NCBI RefSeq assembly: GCF_037963865.1
Contig: NZ_CP150170.1
Span: forward strand, 4,712,001 to 4,776,000
Direction of reading: 5' to 3'
Source of the DNA: Paenibacillus sp. FSL R10-2734
GTDB taxonomy: Bacteria; Bacillota; Bacilli; Paenibacillales; Paenibacillaceae
Length of the DNA: 64,000 nucleotides
Within the stretch, counting starts at the first letter, position 1. Each line of letters begins with the position of its first letter. The notes under the pieces were generated by a model that saw nothing but the letters and a program-made list of their open reading frames with translations, did no database searches and was not told where the DNA came from. The translations under genes were made by a program, and so were the position numbers. Shown in pieces: positions 8,980 to 17,719 of this stretch.

Positions 8980-9855
8980 TCAATAAGTACTCTCGTTCAT
9001 CTTAAACACCCGATTGATCAGCAGAAGGACCAGGATGCCAAGTAGAATCATGATCGTCGCTGCCGCGTTGGCGTAACCATAGTTGTAATTAACGATGCCG
9101 TCATAGAGCATCAGCGTTATGTTATAGGTATCGTTACCCGGCCCACCTCGAGAGGTAAGTGCCACTTCCTCGAAGCCGGCAATCCGCGCAGTGACAGACA
9201 ATATGATGCCTGTTCCAATCGCTTTTTTGACAAGCGGCAGGTTTATATGACGGATCATCCCCCACTCGCTCGCTCCGTCCAACAGCGCAGCTTCATGAAC
9301 TTCCTTGGGAATGGCCATCAAATCGTTATAGACGATCAAGGTAACGTACACGGCATAAAACAACCAAGTGAGCGTTATAGCGAAAAAAGAGGCAGGGGAA
9401 TCGAAAAACCAATTGACATGAAAATCCGAAAAGCCGATGCTTCTGATCATATGGTTCAAAATGCCGATTTCATCGTTGAAGAACAGTTTGTAAATGATCG
9501 CCCAAGCAGCGGCGGAGATGACCATCGGCACCATAAACACACCCCGAACGAATCTCCATCCGATATGTTTCTTGTACAATACGAACGCAACCAGTGTGCC
9601 GAATCCGACGTGCAGCGTAGCCGCCATAAGCGACCACAGTAGAATATTACGCAAGGCAATGAAGAAGGTGTTGTCATACGTAATGAGATGGATATAATTA
9701 TTTAAACCGTTAAATTCGGGGGCGCGAAGACCGTCCCACTCCATAAATCCAGTCACGAGCACCGTTCCGATCGGGACGATGTAAAACAAAGCCAGCACGA
9801 GAACCGTTGGCGCCAAGAACGCCGCAATCCATACATTCAACCACTTGATTTTCAT
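8980..9855 (-). CDS. Carbohydrate ABC transporter permease (MalF type)
   Basis: A 291-residue permease with about six membrane helices and the EAA loop IPKEVHEAALLDGASEWGMI. It pairs with the MalG-type permease encoded next and with the lipoprotein encoded before it to form a CUT1-family sugar importer. AGAGGTG precedes the ATG. An intercistronic hairpin separates it from the binding-protein gene, which usually lowers permease expression relative to the binding protein. Confidence 0.88.
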   Translation of the reverse strand: MKIKWLNVWIAAFLAPTVLVLALFYIVPIGTVLVTGFMEWDGLRAPEFNGLNNYIHLITYDNTFFIALRNILLWSLMAATLHVGFGTLVAFVLYKKHIGWRFVRGVFMVPMVISAAAWAIIYKLFFNDEIGILNHMIRSIGFSDFHVNWFFDSPASFFAITLTWLFYAVYVTLIVYNDLMAIPKEVHEAALLDGASEWGMIRHINLPLVKKAIGTGIILSVTARIAGFEEVALTSRGGPGNDTYNITLMLYDGIVNYNYGYANAAATIMILLGILVLLLINRVFKMNESTY

Positions 9856-9878
9856 TTTTTCACCTCTTTTTCTGCAAT

Positions 9879-9906
9879 GAGCCCTCTCACTACGAGTGGA
9901 GGGCTC
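9879..9906 (-). other. Intercistronic hairpin between binding protein and permease genes
   Basis: GAGCCCTC and GAGGGCTC pair with an inner CACT/AGTG extension and a one-base bulge. There is no T run, so it more likely stabilises the upstream message than terminates fully. Confidence 0.6.
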
Positions 9907-9918
9907 TTCCGTTGCGGC

Positions 9919-11295
9919 TTATTTTTTGAATTGTTGCGCTTTCTTCGTTAAATGCTCGGCGAATTGCTCCGGCGTCATTTTGTCTTGTGCCAGCAGCGGT
10001 AGATAACCGCTAAACTCTTTGGACGAAATCTGATCCGGCCACACATCCGCCATGGATTGAGCGATCATCTTCAGATCGCTGCTCACGGACCGGTTCATCT
10101 CGGCCAAAATTGGATTCAGCTTGGAGGTGAACTCGGCGGAAGTTTGAATGTTAGGCGCTTGCCCGCCTTCGGCAACCATATACGCTTCTACCTCCTCAGG
10201 AGAACGGATGAATTCGATGAACGCAAGTGCCGCTTCCGTCTCCTCCTGCTTCAGCCCCTTCGGAATCCACCAAGAGTACTCGGCTGTCGTGGCCAGCCCA
10301 ATGCCGCCGGGATACAGAGAAACGCCTACCTTCTTGTCAAATCCCTCCGGCGCTTTCGTCGTATCCGAGAAGTCTCCGACCATCCAAGTCCCGTTCGCGA
10401 TAATCGCCGTTTTTTCGTTCAGGAAGTTGTTGGCGGAATCCGCGTAAGCGGCGCCAAGCGCATTGTCCGTCGTGTATTCCTTAAGCCATTTTTGTACTTC
10501 ACCAAATGCCTTGACCCACATCTGGCTCGTATAATCAAATTCTTTGTCTGCGCGATTGCTCTTCAGCACTTCTTCAGCGCCTGGCTCGTTAGCCATGAAA
10601 GCGGATGCAAGAAGCATCGTGGTCCAGGCGTTTTCCCCAGTCATCAGAGAAAGCGGTGTGATGCCTTTATCCTTAAGTGCTTGAAGCGCCTGATCGAATT
10701 CTTCGAAATTCATTTGCGCGATTGGTTTCGTAATTCCCGCGTCTGCAAACATTTCTTTATTGTAGAACAAGCCGATCGGACGAACTACGGAAGACGGCAT
10801 GGTGTAAATCTTACCATCTCTTGTATTGAATGCGACGGAATCCTCGATCAGAGACGCTTTCAATTCCGGCTTTGAATCTAAAAATGGCTTCAGATCGTAA
10901 ATCTCGTCTTTCTCAATCAGAGTCTCGACAAGCTCATTGGCTCCTTTTTCGATGAGTGCGGGCAGCTCTTTTTGCTGCCAAAGAAGCTTGATTTTGTCAT
11001 TATAGTCATCGTTCGGTACTTCTTCGATTTGAATTTCATATTTGTCGGCATACTTTGTGTTGAAGCGCTCTACTTGCGGTAGGAAAAATTTCGCCCCTAC
11101 GTTCTGACCTGACTTATAATGCGGAATTTTAAGTACAACTTTTTCTTGTACGGCGGTTTCCACCGGTTTATCGGTGCTTTCCCCCGACGAGCTTGGCGTA
11201 CCCGATGCGCTACCTCCATCATTGTTGGACCCACATCCTGTTAAACCCAGTGCCATGGTCAAACACAGCATCGATACGATTTTGAATCTCTTCAT
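9919..11295 (-). CDS. Sugar-binding lipoprotein of ABC importer (family 1)
   Basis: A 458-residue extracellular solute-binding protein. The signal peptide ends in the lipobox LTGC, with Cys21 as lipid anchor, and is followed by a Ser/Gly-rich linker. The mature part has the usual two-lobed pattern (IYTMPSSVVRPIGLFYNKEM, later NEKTAIIANGTWMVGDFS). It is the first gene of the importer-glucosidase operon. A LacI-type operator lies about 90 bases upstream. The neighbouring glucosidase suggests an alpha-glucoside or a branched oligosaccharide as ligand, which is inference. Confidence 0.9.
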   Translation of the reverse strand: MKRFKIVSMLCLTMALGLTGCGSNNDGGSASGTPSSSGESTDKPVETAVQEKVVLKIPHYKSGQNVGAKFFLPQVERFNTKYADKYEIQIEEVPNDDYNDKIKLLWQQKELPALIEKGANELVETLIEKDEIYDLKPFLDSKPELKASLIEDSVAFNTRDGKIYTMPSSVVRPIGLFYNKEMFADAGITKPIAQMNFEEFDQALQALKDKGITPLSLMTGENAWTTMLLASAFMANEPGAEEVLKSNRADKEFDYTSQMWVKAFGEVQKWLKEYTTDNALGAAYADSANNFLNEKTAIIANGTWMVGDFSDTTKAPEGFDKKVGVSLYPGGIGLATTAEYSWWIPKGLKQEETEAALAFIEFIRSPEEVEAYMVAEGGQAPNIQTSAEFTSKLNPILAEMNRSVSSDLKMIAQSMADVWPDQISSKEFSGYLPLLAQDKMTPEQFAEHLTKKAQQFKK

Positions 11296-11380
11296 AAGCC
11301 CATTTCTCCCCTTTTAGTCAGTAGTTTTTATTTAAAGATTTCCGAAGGAAACCCTTAAAACGGTGTCTGACTGAGATCAT

Positions 11381-11394
11381 CCAAAACGTTTCGG
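11381..11394. promoter_or_regulatory. LacI-family operator of the importer operon
   Basis: CCAAAACGTTTCGG differs in one base from the palindrome in front of the regulator gene (12460-12473). It lies between the regulator stop and the binding-protein start. Confidence 0.7.
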
Positions 11395-11399
11395 AAAAA

Positions 11400-11432
11400 G
11401 GTTACAAAAAAGCTGTTAGCCTTTTTGCAACC
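11400..11432 (-). terminator. Terminator-like hairpin at the end of the LacI-type gene
   Basis: On the minus strand GGTTGCAAAAAGGCT pairs with AGCTTTTTTGTAACC around a short loop. It overlaps the stop codon of the regulator and should separate regulator and importer transcripts. Confidence 0.5.
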
Positions 11433-12441
11433 GATCCGTACTCTCACGGATAATGAGCCGATTATCAAGCACGATTTTATGCTTGACTTTGCGCCCTTCT
11501 ATCATATCGATGAGCATTTGCGCTGCTTGATAGCCCATCTCGTATTTCTCCTGACGCACAGTGGTCAGTTTAGGTGTGCTGTAGGAGGCTATCGAGATGT
11601 CATCAAAGCCAATTACTGAAATGGAATCAGGTATTGCCCTGCCCATCTGCTCCAATTCTTTCATCACGCCCAGCGCCATAATATCGCTGGAGCATACGAC
11701 AGCCGTCGTTTCGGGATGGCGCGACAGGATTTTGCCAATGGCCTCCGCCCCGCCCTCTTCCGAAAATCGGCCGTCTTCAACTCTACTGACTTCGTAGGCG
11801 ATGTCAGCCTCCTGCAAGCCCAGCATGTATCCTGACAAACGATCCGCGCAGATAGCCGCTTCTTTATAACCATTTATAAAAGCGATGTTACGGTGCCCCA
11901 GCTGGATCAAATGACGGACGGCATCCCTGACTCCACTTACATTATCAGTCGTGACGTGGCCGACCCGCTCGCCGGCGACAGGAATGTCGATTAATACGGA
12001 AGGAAACAAGGATTGATCAGTGACCTCTCTTAAATAGGGATCGGTTGTCTTTAAACCCTTCAGGATAACGCCGTCAACATTACGCTCCCGACAAAGGTCC
12101 GAATAGGTTTTATTCATTTGTTTGTTCGGATTCGTACTGAACAAAATGATATCGTAATTCAACTCGCTGGCCCGGTCACTAATGCCACACAGCACCTCGA
12201 ACGAAAAAGCGGCTTTGACGCTGTCGCGCGTAAGCTCCGAAATGATGACGCCGATCGTATTCGTTTTTTTTAGTACCAGACTTTGTGCCTGTGAGTTCGG
12301 CCGGTAGGACATTTTTTCGGCAAGCTTCTTGATCCGACTTCTTGTTTTTTCATTGACGTCGGGGTAGCCGTTCAGCGCGCGGGATACTGTAGTAATGGAT
12401 ACGCCTGCCGCTTTAGCGATATCTTTGATTGTAGGTGACAT
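11416..12441 (-). CDS. LacI-family transcriptional regulator
   Basis: A 341-residue repressor. Residues 1-50 hold the LacI helix-turn-helix and hinge (TIKDIAKAAGVSITTVSRAL), and the remainder is a periplasmic-binding-protein-like sugar sensor ending in the usual TTVRQEKYEMGYQAAQML region. A nearly identical 14-base operator is found before its own gene and before the downstream importer operon, so it probably represses both and is released by a sugar or sugar phosphate from the imported substrate. Confidence 0.92.
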   Translation of the reverse strand: MSPTIKDIAKAAGVSITTVSRALNGYPDVNEKTRSRIKKLAEKMSYRPNSQAQSLVLKKTNTIGVIISELTRDSVKAAFSFEVLCGISDRASELNYDIILFSTNPNKQMNKTYSDLCRERNVDGVILKGLKTTDPYLREVTDQSLFPSVLIDIPVAGERVGHVTTDNVSGVRDAVRHLIQLGHRNIAFINGYKEAAICADRLSGYMLGLQEADIAYEVSRVEDGRFSEEGGAEAIGKILSRHPETTAVVCSSDIMALGVMKELEQMGRAIPDSISVIGFDDISIASYSTPKLTTVRQEKYEMGYQAAQMLIDMIEGRKVKHKIVLDNRLIIRESTDRLQKG

Positions 12442-12459
12442 ATAAAAACCTCAAACTTT

Positions 12460-12473
12460 CCAAAACGTTTTGG
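12460..12473. promoter_or_regulatory. LacI-family operator (perfect palindrome)
   Basis: CCAAAACGTTTTGG, just downstream of the -10 box of the regulator promoter and 18 bases before its ATG. It matches the site at 11381-11394 in 13 of 14 positions. Confidence 0.75.
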
Positions 12474-12486
12474 TAATGCTACAATC

Positions 12487-12515
12487 AATATAGCATCAGG
12501 TGAAAGCGATTGCAA
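12487..12515 (-). promoter_or_regulatory. Sigma-A promoter of the LacI-type gene
   Basis: On the minus strand TTGCAA (12510-12515) and TATATT (12487-12492) stand 17 bases apart. The palindromic operator sits directly after the expected start point. Confidence 0.65.
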
Positions 12516-12577
12516 TATTTTGTTGGAAATTTTTAGGGTGGACGAATTCACTACAAAATAACCGGAGGTTGAATGAA

Positions 12578-13357
12578 TTGCCGAAGCTGGAAATTTACTT
12601 GATCACGCAAGGCGACGATTTGGGAGGAAGCTATTCCGCCAACAAGGCCATCCACGAGGCGTGGCGGAATGGCGAGCTCCGCAATGGTTCATTGATGGCT
12701 AATGGTATGGCGGTACAGGACGCCGCGAAGCTATTTGCCCATGAGGATGGATTTTGCATTGGCCTTCATTGCACCCTGCATGCAGAGTGGGACCACGTTC
12801 GCTGGGGTCCGGTTTTGTCTCCAAACCAGGTTCCGAGCTTGGTGCTCAAAGACGGCACTTTTCACCGGTCTCCTGCAGACTGGAAGACGTCGGGATTTGA
12901 AATTTCGGAAGTGATGGCTGAATTACAAGCTCAACTGGAAGCGGTCAGAAAGCTGGGCTTCAAGCCTTATTACGCTGATACGCATATGGGTTTCGAGCGA
13001 ATCGATGAACGGCTCACTCACCAATTCGACGATTGGTGTGAAAGCGAGGGGCTAATGTCCTACCGAAACGTTTGCACGAATATCAGCCATAACGGACCAG
13101 GCCAAGGAGAAGATCCCGTCTTGAACGTCATTCAAGCACTTGAATCCGTCACCCCCGGCATTTATCGCCTAGTCACGCACCCAACGTTTATAGATGAGGA
13201 AATTCTAAGTTTCGGAAACGTGCAGTATTCCGGTGAACAAATCGCTAGGGAGAGAGATGCCGACCGCAGACTGTTCCAAGACGAACGGTTCAAGCGGTAC
13301 ATTGCCCAGAACGGGATTCGCACCATTCGTTACGACGAGCTCTGGAAATATCGCTAA
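12578..13357 (+). CDS. YdjC/ChbG-family carbohydrate deacetylase
   Basis: A 259-residue cytoplasmic protein of the YdjC/ChbG family, metal-dependent deacetylases that act on N-acetylated sugars. Metal-site motifs are visible: QGDDLGGSYSANKA near the N-terminus, GLHCTLHAEW, ADTHMGFE and LVTHP. I chose the TTG at 12578 because GGAGG lies nine bases upstream; the frame is open further up to 12500 but without a ribosome-binding site. It is divergent from the LacI-type gene and shares its control region. Whether it belongs to the same sugar pathway is not proven. Confidence 0.8.
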   Translation: MPKLEIYLITQGDDLGGSYSANKAIHEAWRNGELRNGSLMANGMAVQDAAKLFAHEDGFCIGLHCTLHAEWDHVRWGPVLSPNQVPSLVLKDGTFHRSPADWKTSGFEISEVMAELQAQLEAVRKLGFKPYYADTHMGFERIDERLTHQFDDWCESEGLMSYRNVCTNISHNGPGQGEDPVLNVIQALESVTPGIYRLVTHPTFIDEEILSFGNVQYSGEQIARERDADRRLFQDERFKRYIAQNGIRTIRYDELWKYR

Positions 13358-13439
13358 GCGCATATAGACCCACTTTAAAACCTTCAAACTATGAAATCCT
13401 TTCAATAGTTTTCCTTATCATTGGTTCAATTTATATAGA

Positions 13440-14144
13440 ATGGATAAGAGGATACCCACGATATGTGGATTTTATTATGGAGATGAGATTTACAGCGCCC
13501 GATTGTTTAGCGAGAGCCACTTCCATACGCATATAGCCCACCAAATCATCACCCGCTATATTGCAAAGACTGAGTTCTTTCTCGGTGTGCTAGAGTCTTT
13601 GGCAGAAGAACAAAACGCCGTACTTGAGCCCTACACTCTTCTACCGATTTCCAGAATTATTACGTATCTAGAAACATTCAAAACGTTAAGGCTTGCTTCT
13701 GAAATAGGGGCAACCCATGACCAATTTGGATATCTCGTTCCGGATAAAGGGCCCCTTCTGGCTTCAACCATTCACTTTACAGAATTCTATCCAAAGATGG
13801 TTGAAATGGTCCAAAATCTCAGTTCAAGCGGCCTCATTATGATCACCTCAGAATCCGACTTTATTTCAAGTGCTGGTTCGTATCTCCATCAGTATTTGAA
13901 GGGTAATAACTCGGAGGCATGGTATCGAAATGCCTTATTCCGGCTCTCCTGGGAACTAGGAGCGGGTGCATTCGGTGGTCGTCAAACCCAGTTTGAGCGG
14001 TTATTCTTCGGGAATTCAGAAACAGTGGCCTGGCGCATGTACAACAGCTAAGAAAATCACGAATACTTCCGTCAAATCATTCACGAATTTATTTCACCAG
14101 AAGACCCTCACCCTCCTTCAACAACAGATGTAGTTTCTAAGTGA
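13440..14144 (+). pseudogene. C-terminal remnant of an HpaB-type flavin monooxygenase
   Basis: The translated segment matches the last 200 or so residues of the 4-hydroxyphenylacetate 3-monooxygenase large subunit family (about 480 residues): HQIITRYIAKTEFFLGV, then YPKMVEMVQNLSSSGLIMI and the ending LGAGAFGGRQTQFERLFFG. The N-terminal half is missing, with an in-frame stop at 13392 just upstream. A TAA at 14049-14051 interrupts the frame, which then stays open as ENHEYFRQIIHEFISPEDPH to the TGA at 14142-14144. So the gene has lost its 5' half and gained a nonsense codon. No ribosome-binding site is evident before the ATG at 13440. Confidence 0.75.
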
Positions 14145-14193
14145 GCTTTTTGTTTATTCTTCATGTCGAATTGATCTTTTCGAATTGCTCCCA

Positions 14194-14228
14194 CGGCCAG
14201 GTGACACGAAACATTATAGCCCTGGCCG
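14194..14228. other. Hairpin in the gap after the monooxygenase remnant
   Basis: CGGCCAGG (14194-14201) pairs with CCTGGCCG (14221-14228) with a 19-base loop. No T run follows. The surrounding 14145-14355 contains nothing else I can name. Confidence 0.4.
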
Positions 14229-14355
14229 GAGCGTTAAGACTTAGAAATCGCATCTAAATATACGCCATACGCCAAGTCTTTCCCACCACCCCCGCGAGAT
14301 ATCCATAAAAGATCAGCGATACAATTTTTTCACACGAATATCTCATCCCTTCGGG

Positions 14356-15624
14356 TTACTCCTTTGTTAATGACCAAAATAGAAGAGCAAGAGCACTCAC
14401 AATTGCACCTAATAAACTCACTCCGTTCCAGCCAAAGTAAACATAGATACTGGTAGATGCGATCGACCCAGTGGCACTACCAAAGGAATAGAAAATCATG
14501 TAACCGGCAGTAAGCCTACTGCGTGCCTCAGGTCGCAAAGTAAGAATCATACTCTGATTGGTGACATGTACGGCTTGTACTGCAAGGTCAAGAAGGATAA
14601 TACCAATTATTAATGCAAGAAGCGAATGTTGAACATAACTTATTGGCAACCATGATATAAGCAAAAGAATCAAGGCCACACCGGTGGTCTTCTGTCCTAA
14701 ACCTCGATCGGCGAGGCGACCTGCTCGCGCTGCTGCTAACGCCCCTGCGACGCCTGCGAGACCAAATGCTCCAATAGCAGTATGTGAAAAAGACAACGGC
14801 GGGGCGCTGAGAGGTAATACTAGAGAAGTCCATAATATACTGAAAGCGGTAAAAATCATCATGGCTAGTGCAGCACGAATTCTAAGGGTTCGTTCCTGAG
14901 CAAACAATGTGAGCATTGAACGAATCAACTGCAGGTAAGATAATGATTCTCTTTTGTGCTCATAATGTGGCAGCACCCGAAACAATACACATGCCATGAT
15001 TAGTGTTAATACTGCGGAAACAAGGTAGACAGAACGCCATCCTGCTAAATCCATTAATACGCCAGCGAAAGTTCGCGCCAGTAGAATACCAATTACGATT
15101 CCACTTGTCACAACACCAACGACACGCCCACGTTCGGCTGGAGCAGCCAATGTTGCCGCGAACGCAACGAGCGTCTGTGTCACTACGGCAAGAAACCCAA
15201 CCACTGCTATCCCTATGAATAACACCAAACTGCTGGTGGCAGTACCAACAACAATCAAAGCCAATACGGATAGCAGCATCTGTCCAGCGATCAGCCAACG
15301 TCGATTTAATAAATCTCCCAGAGGCACTAGCAATAACAGTCCAAGTGCATAAAAAATTTGAGTGATTGTAATAACAAGCCCAACAAATGAATGAGAAATA
15401 CCAAACTCGTTCGAAATAGCGTCCAGTAAAGGTTGCGCATAATATATGTTAGCAACTACTATTCCGCAGGCGATGGAAAATAAGAGTGCTACATTACGAG
15501 ATATTAATGATATGTGCACTGATTCCGACGCCCTAAGCCTTTCTTGCACTGTTTCAGCTGTCTCAGCTTTTTTGTCTGTTTGATCCACTATAATAGCTTT
15601 CGATTCCTCAACAGATTCCCCCAA
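14356..15624 (-). CDS. MFS family efflux transporter
   Basis: A 422-residue major-facilitator protein with twelve predicted membrane helices after a 45-residue polar N-terminus. The loop between helices 2 and 3 carries the MFS signature VPLGDLLNRR and helix 5 has GVVTSGIVIGILLARTFAG, typical of drug/H+ antiporters. The start is a TTG eight bases after AGGAGG. It is divergent from a TetR-family gene, with a palindromic operator immediately downstream of its promoter, so it is probably an inducible efflux pump. The substrate is unknown. Confidence 0.88.
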   Translation of the reverse strand: MGESVEESKAIIVDQTDKKAETAETVQERLRASESVHISLISRNVALLFSIACGIVVANIYYAQPLLDAISNEFGISHSFVGLVITITQIFYALGLLLLVPLGDLLNRRWLIAGQMLLSVLALIVVGTATSSLVLFIGIAVVGFLAVVTQTLVAFAATLAAPAERGRVVGVVTSGIVIGILLARTFAGVLMDLAGWRSVYLVSAVLTLIMACVLFRVLPHYEHKRESLSYLQLIRSMLTLFAQERTLRIRAALAMMIFTAFSILWTSLVLPLSAPPLSFSHTAIGAFGLAGVAGALAAARAGRLADRGLGQKTTGVALILLLISWLPISYVQHSLLALIIGIILLDLAVQAVHVTNQSMILTLRPEARSRLTAGYMIFYSFGSATGSIASTSIYVYFGWNGVSLLGAIVSALALLFWSLTKE

Positions 15625-15664
15625 AGATAACGCCTCCTAAAATTAACTTTTATCAAATTCATAA

Positions 15665-15688
15665 ATTACATACTAATCGGTACGTAAT
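15665..15688. promoter_or_regulatory. Candidate TetR-family operator
   Basis: ATTACATAC and GTACGTAAT form an inverted repeat with one mismatch around TAATCG. It lies just after the expected start point of the efflux gene, where binding would block transcription. Confidence 0.6.
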
Positions 15689-15700
15689 TATACTTGCCAA

Positions 15701-15729
15701 ATATAACTCTAAAAAAAGATAACTGTCAA
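15701..15729 (-). promoter_or_regulatory. Sigma-A promoter of the MFS gene
   Basis: On the minus strand TTGACA (15724-15729) and TTATAT (15701-15706), spacer 17 bases. Confidence 0.75.
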
Positions 15730-15788
15730 TAGATTACTTTGTAGGACAAGATAAATTATAAATACACTGTTTATGTGTCCATTTCGCA

Positions 15789-15817
15789 TTGACATAATAA
15801 TCTTCACATCATAAAAT
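15789..15817 (+). promoter_or_regulatory. Sigma-A promoter of the TetR-family gene
   Basis: TTGACA (15789-15794) and TAAAAT (15812-15817), spacer 17 bases, ending 37 bases before the ATG. Confidence 0.75.
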
Positions 15818-15854
15818 CATATTATACCGTTCGATATGAAAAGAGGGAGTTACT

Positions 15855-16454
15855 ATGGCTCGGCCACGAGAATTTGATGAGGAAAAAGCATTGGATGCAG
15901 CTATGCAAGTATTTTGGGAGAAAGGGTTCGAGGCTACCTCTTTAAGCGACCTGACCTCAAGAATGGGTATACAACGGCCTAGCATCTACTCAACCTTCGG
16001 AGACAAAAAAGGACTATTTGAAGCTGCATTGCGGAAATATACGAGTTCTCATGCTGCCTATGTTCGTAACAAGCTTCACAACAATCCTTCTGTTAAAGAG
16101 GCTTTTCGTGATTTCTTTGAAAATATGGTGGCAAAAGAATATGGACAAACACCGAACTGGGGCTGCTTTTGCATCAATTCGATGGTTGAGCTTTCACCCC
16201 ACGATGAGAAATTTGAGATCCTAACAAGAGAACACCAGATGTATCTCTCGGTAATCTTTCAAGAAACGATTGAGCGAGGTTTGCGCTCAGGTGAGCTTGA
16301 TCCCGCTATTAACGCAAAGAGTTTAGCGCAGACACTAGTCATATCATTAATTGGACTAACTGTGATCATGAAATCCCGTCCTGAAAGATCATTTGTAGAT
16401 AATTCTGTAAAAGAAATACTTACATTGTTACGAGAAAATCAAATAATCAGCTAG
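15855..16454 (+). CDS. TetR/AcrR family transcriptional regulator
   Basis: A 199-residue regulator. The N-terminal helix-turn-helix (residues about 8-55) reads FDEEKALDAAMQVFWEKGFE followed by TSRMGIQRPSIYSTFGDKKG, the pattern of the subgroup that includes AcrR-like repressors with GxQRxSxYxxFGDK. The C-terminal ligand-binding domain contains NWGCFCINSMVEL. It sits divergently to the efflux gene and very likely represses it through the 15665-15688 palindrome. Confidence 0.92.
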   Translation: MARPREFDEEKALDAAMQVFWEKGFEATSLSDLTSRMGIQRPSIYSTFGDKKGLFEAALRKYTSSHAAYVRNKLHNNPSVKEAFRDFFENMVAKEYGQTPNWGCFCINSMVELSPHDEKFEILTREHQMYLSVIFQETIERGLRSGELDPAINAKSLAQTLVISLIGLTVIMKSRPERSFVDNSVKEILTLLRENQIIS

Positions 16455-16554
16455 GCAAATTTGTAGCTTCGAAACGATATTATGTTTAATAACTCTTCAC
16501 TAATCCAGTTTTCCTGTCGATATTTATAGTAGATGGAAAAGTATGGAGGAGCAT

Positions 16555-16932
16555 ATGAACACTAATCGCAGAACTGAACCTTTTCGATATACCCTTAAAG
16601 AACCAGTAACCCTTGATCTTCATATTCTTAGTATTAACGGAATTCAGGTTCCTTCAAAGCCTGTAAGAGCTGTACTATTCAATATCAGTCGAACAGGCTG
16701 CCACTTATCGTTACCCCTCAACATTAATCCGGAAAATAACTTGGTACGGATTGGTATGGAAATGGATCTTACGGATGAATCTATTTACTTAGAAGGAATT
16801 CTGAAATGGAATAGAGAACAGCAAGACTGTTTCCATTACGGTATTCAATTAGACATTCCTGAAGCAGACATTGAGTGTCTTCCGAGGGTACTACGCAGGC
16901 TCGCTGGAGAAGGTAAAATATTAGTTCGTTGA
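16555..16932 (+). CDS. PilZ domain protein (c-di-GMP effector candidate)
   Basis: A 125-residue protein made of a single PilZ domain. The c-di-GMP binding signature appears as an Arg-rich N-terminus (NRRTEPFRY) and the NISRTG motif (family pattern D/NxSxxG) about 40 residues later. I start at the ATG at 16555, because the GGAGG at 16545-16549 lies inside the alternative start at 16543. It stands alone, followed by a strong terminator. Which c-di-GMP output it serves is unknown. Confidence 0.75.
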   Translation: MNTNRRTEPFRYTLKEPVTLDLHILSINGIQVPSKPVRAVLFNISRTGCHLSLPLNINPENNLVRIGMEMDLTDESIYLEGILKWNREQQDCFHYGIQLDIPEADIECLPRVLRRLAGEGKILVR

Positions 16933-16967
16933 ACGATCAAAATCAGAAGAGTGATCCGTTTAATAAA

Positions 16968-16999
16968 AAACAAACCCTCGTCTAGACGAGGGTTTGTTT
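16968..16999. terminator. Strong bidirectional terminator
   Basis: A perfect palindrome, AAACAAACCCTCG and CGAGGGTTTGTTT around TCTAGA. It ends the PilZ gene from the left and faces the end of the mrp operon from the right. Confidence 0.85.
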
Positions 17000-17046
17000 C
17001 AGTTTTTGCTGCTGTTATTAAAAATCAAGATTAATTCCTAACGCTT

Positions 17047-17451
17047 CTACCTTTGTTCTTGAGGTACCTCTTCTTCAGAGGTTGCTGGTATAACTTGCTC
17101 CTTCTCCAGCACCTCTTTTAAATCATCCTGAATTCTTCGATCCCAATGAGGAACACCAGAGCGATACGCCGCTCTACCTGTTAGATGGGCAGTTAAAGGT
17201 GCAGTCATAAATACGAAGACAATCCCTAGTAATAGCTTTGCACTAATATGATCCTGAAAAAATGCAAAATATAGAAACGCCCCAACTAAGACACATAAAA
17301 CACCGAGAGTGGCACTTTTGGCGGCAGCATGTGATCTTAGATAAACATCAGGTAGCCGAATCAAACCAATGGCACTTACGGCGCTAAGCAATGCTCCCAT
17401 TAGAATTAACAAGGCAAACAGCAGCTCACCTGTAGTCTTGATCATTTCCAT
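17047..17451 (-). CDS. mrpG: Na+/H+ antiporter subunit MrpG
   Basis: A 134-residue subunit of the Mrp cation/proton antiporter complex in the cell membrane. Three helices and the family motif RLPDVYLRSHAAAKSATLGV identify MrpG/MnhG. The C-terminus has an extra acidic tail ending EEVPQEQR. It overlaps mrpF by 26 bases and is the last gene of the operon. Confidence 0.93.
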   Translation of the reverse strand: MEMIKTTGELLFALLILMGALLSAVSAIGLIRLPDVYLRSHAAAKSATLGVLCVLVGAFLYFAFFQDHISAKLLLGIVFVFMTAPLTAHLTGRAAYRSGVPHWDRRIQDDLKEVLEKEQVIPATSEEEVPQEQR

Positions 17452-17719
17452 GTTCTAGCACCACTCCCTTTTCGATATATCTGGCAAAGGCTGTCGTTCC
17501 GATAAAGGAAAGAATTCCAATTAACAAAATAATTTCTATAAAAGCCTGCGTTTGGAGAAAGACTGATAAAACGGCCACCATTGCTAGCAGATTAATTCCA
17601 ATCGTATCTAGCGCAGCGACTCGGTCAGGTAAAGAAGGACCTTTCACCAAACGCCATGCACATACGCCTATAGCTATAGCCATGATCGTAATGGATAGCA
17701 TAAGAATAAAATAGATCAT
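17426..17719 (-). CDS. mrpF: Na+/H+ antiporter subunit MrpF
   Basis: A 97-residue protein with three membrane helices and the MrpF motif RLVKGPSLPDRVAALDTIG. Length and position between mrpE and mrpG agree with the family. Its start overlaps the end of mrpE by one base, so translation is coupled. Confidence 0.93.
   Translation of the reverse strand: MIYFILMLSITIMAIAIGVCAWRLVKGPSLPDRVAALDTIGINLLAMVAVLSVFLQTQAFIEIILLIGILSFIGTTAFARYIEKGVVLEHGNDQDYR

Noticed and set aside
16543..16554. Earlier ATG of the PilZ gene
   Set aside because: The ribosome-binding site GGAGG lies within these codons and points to the ATG at 16555.
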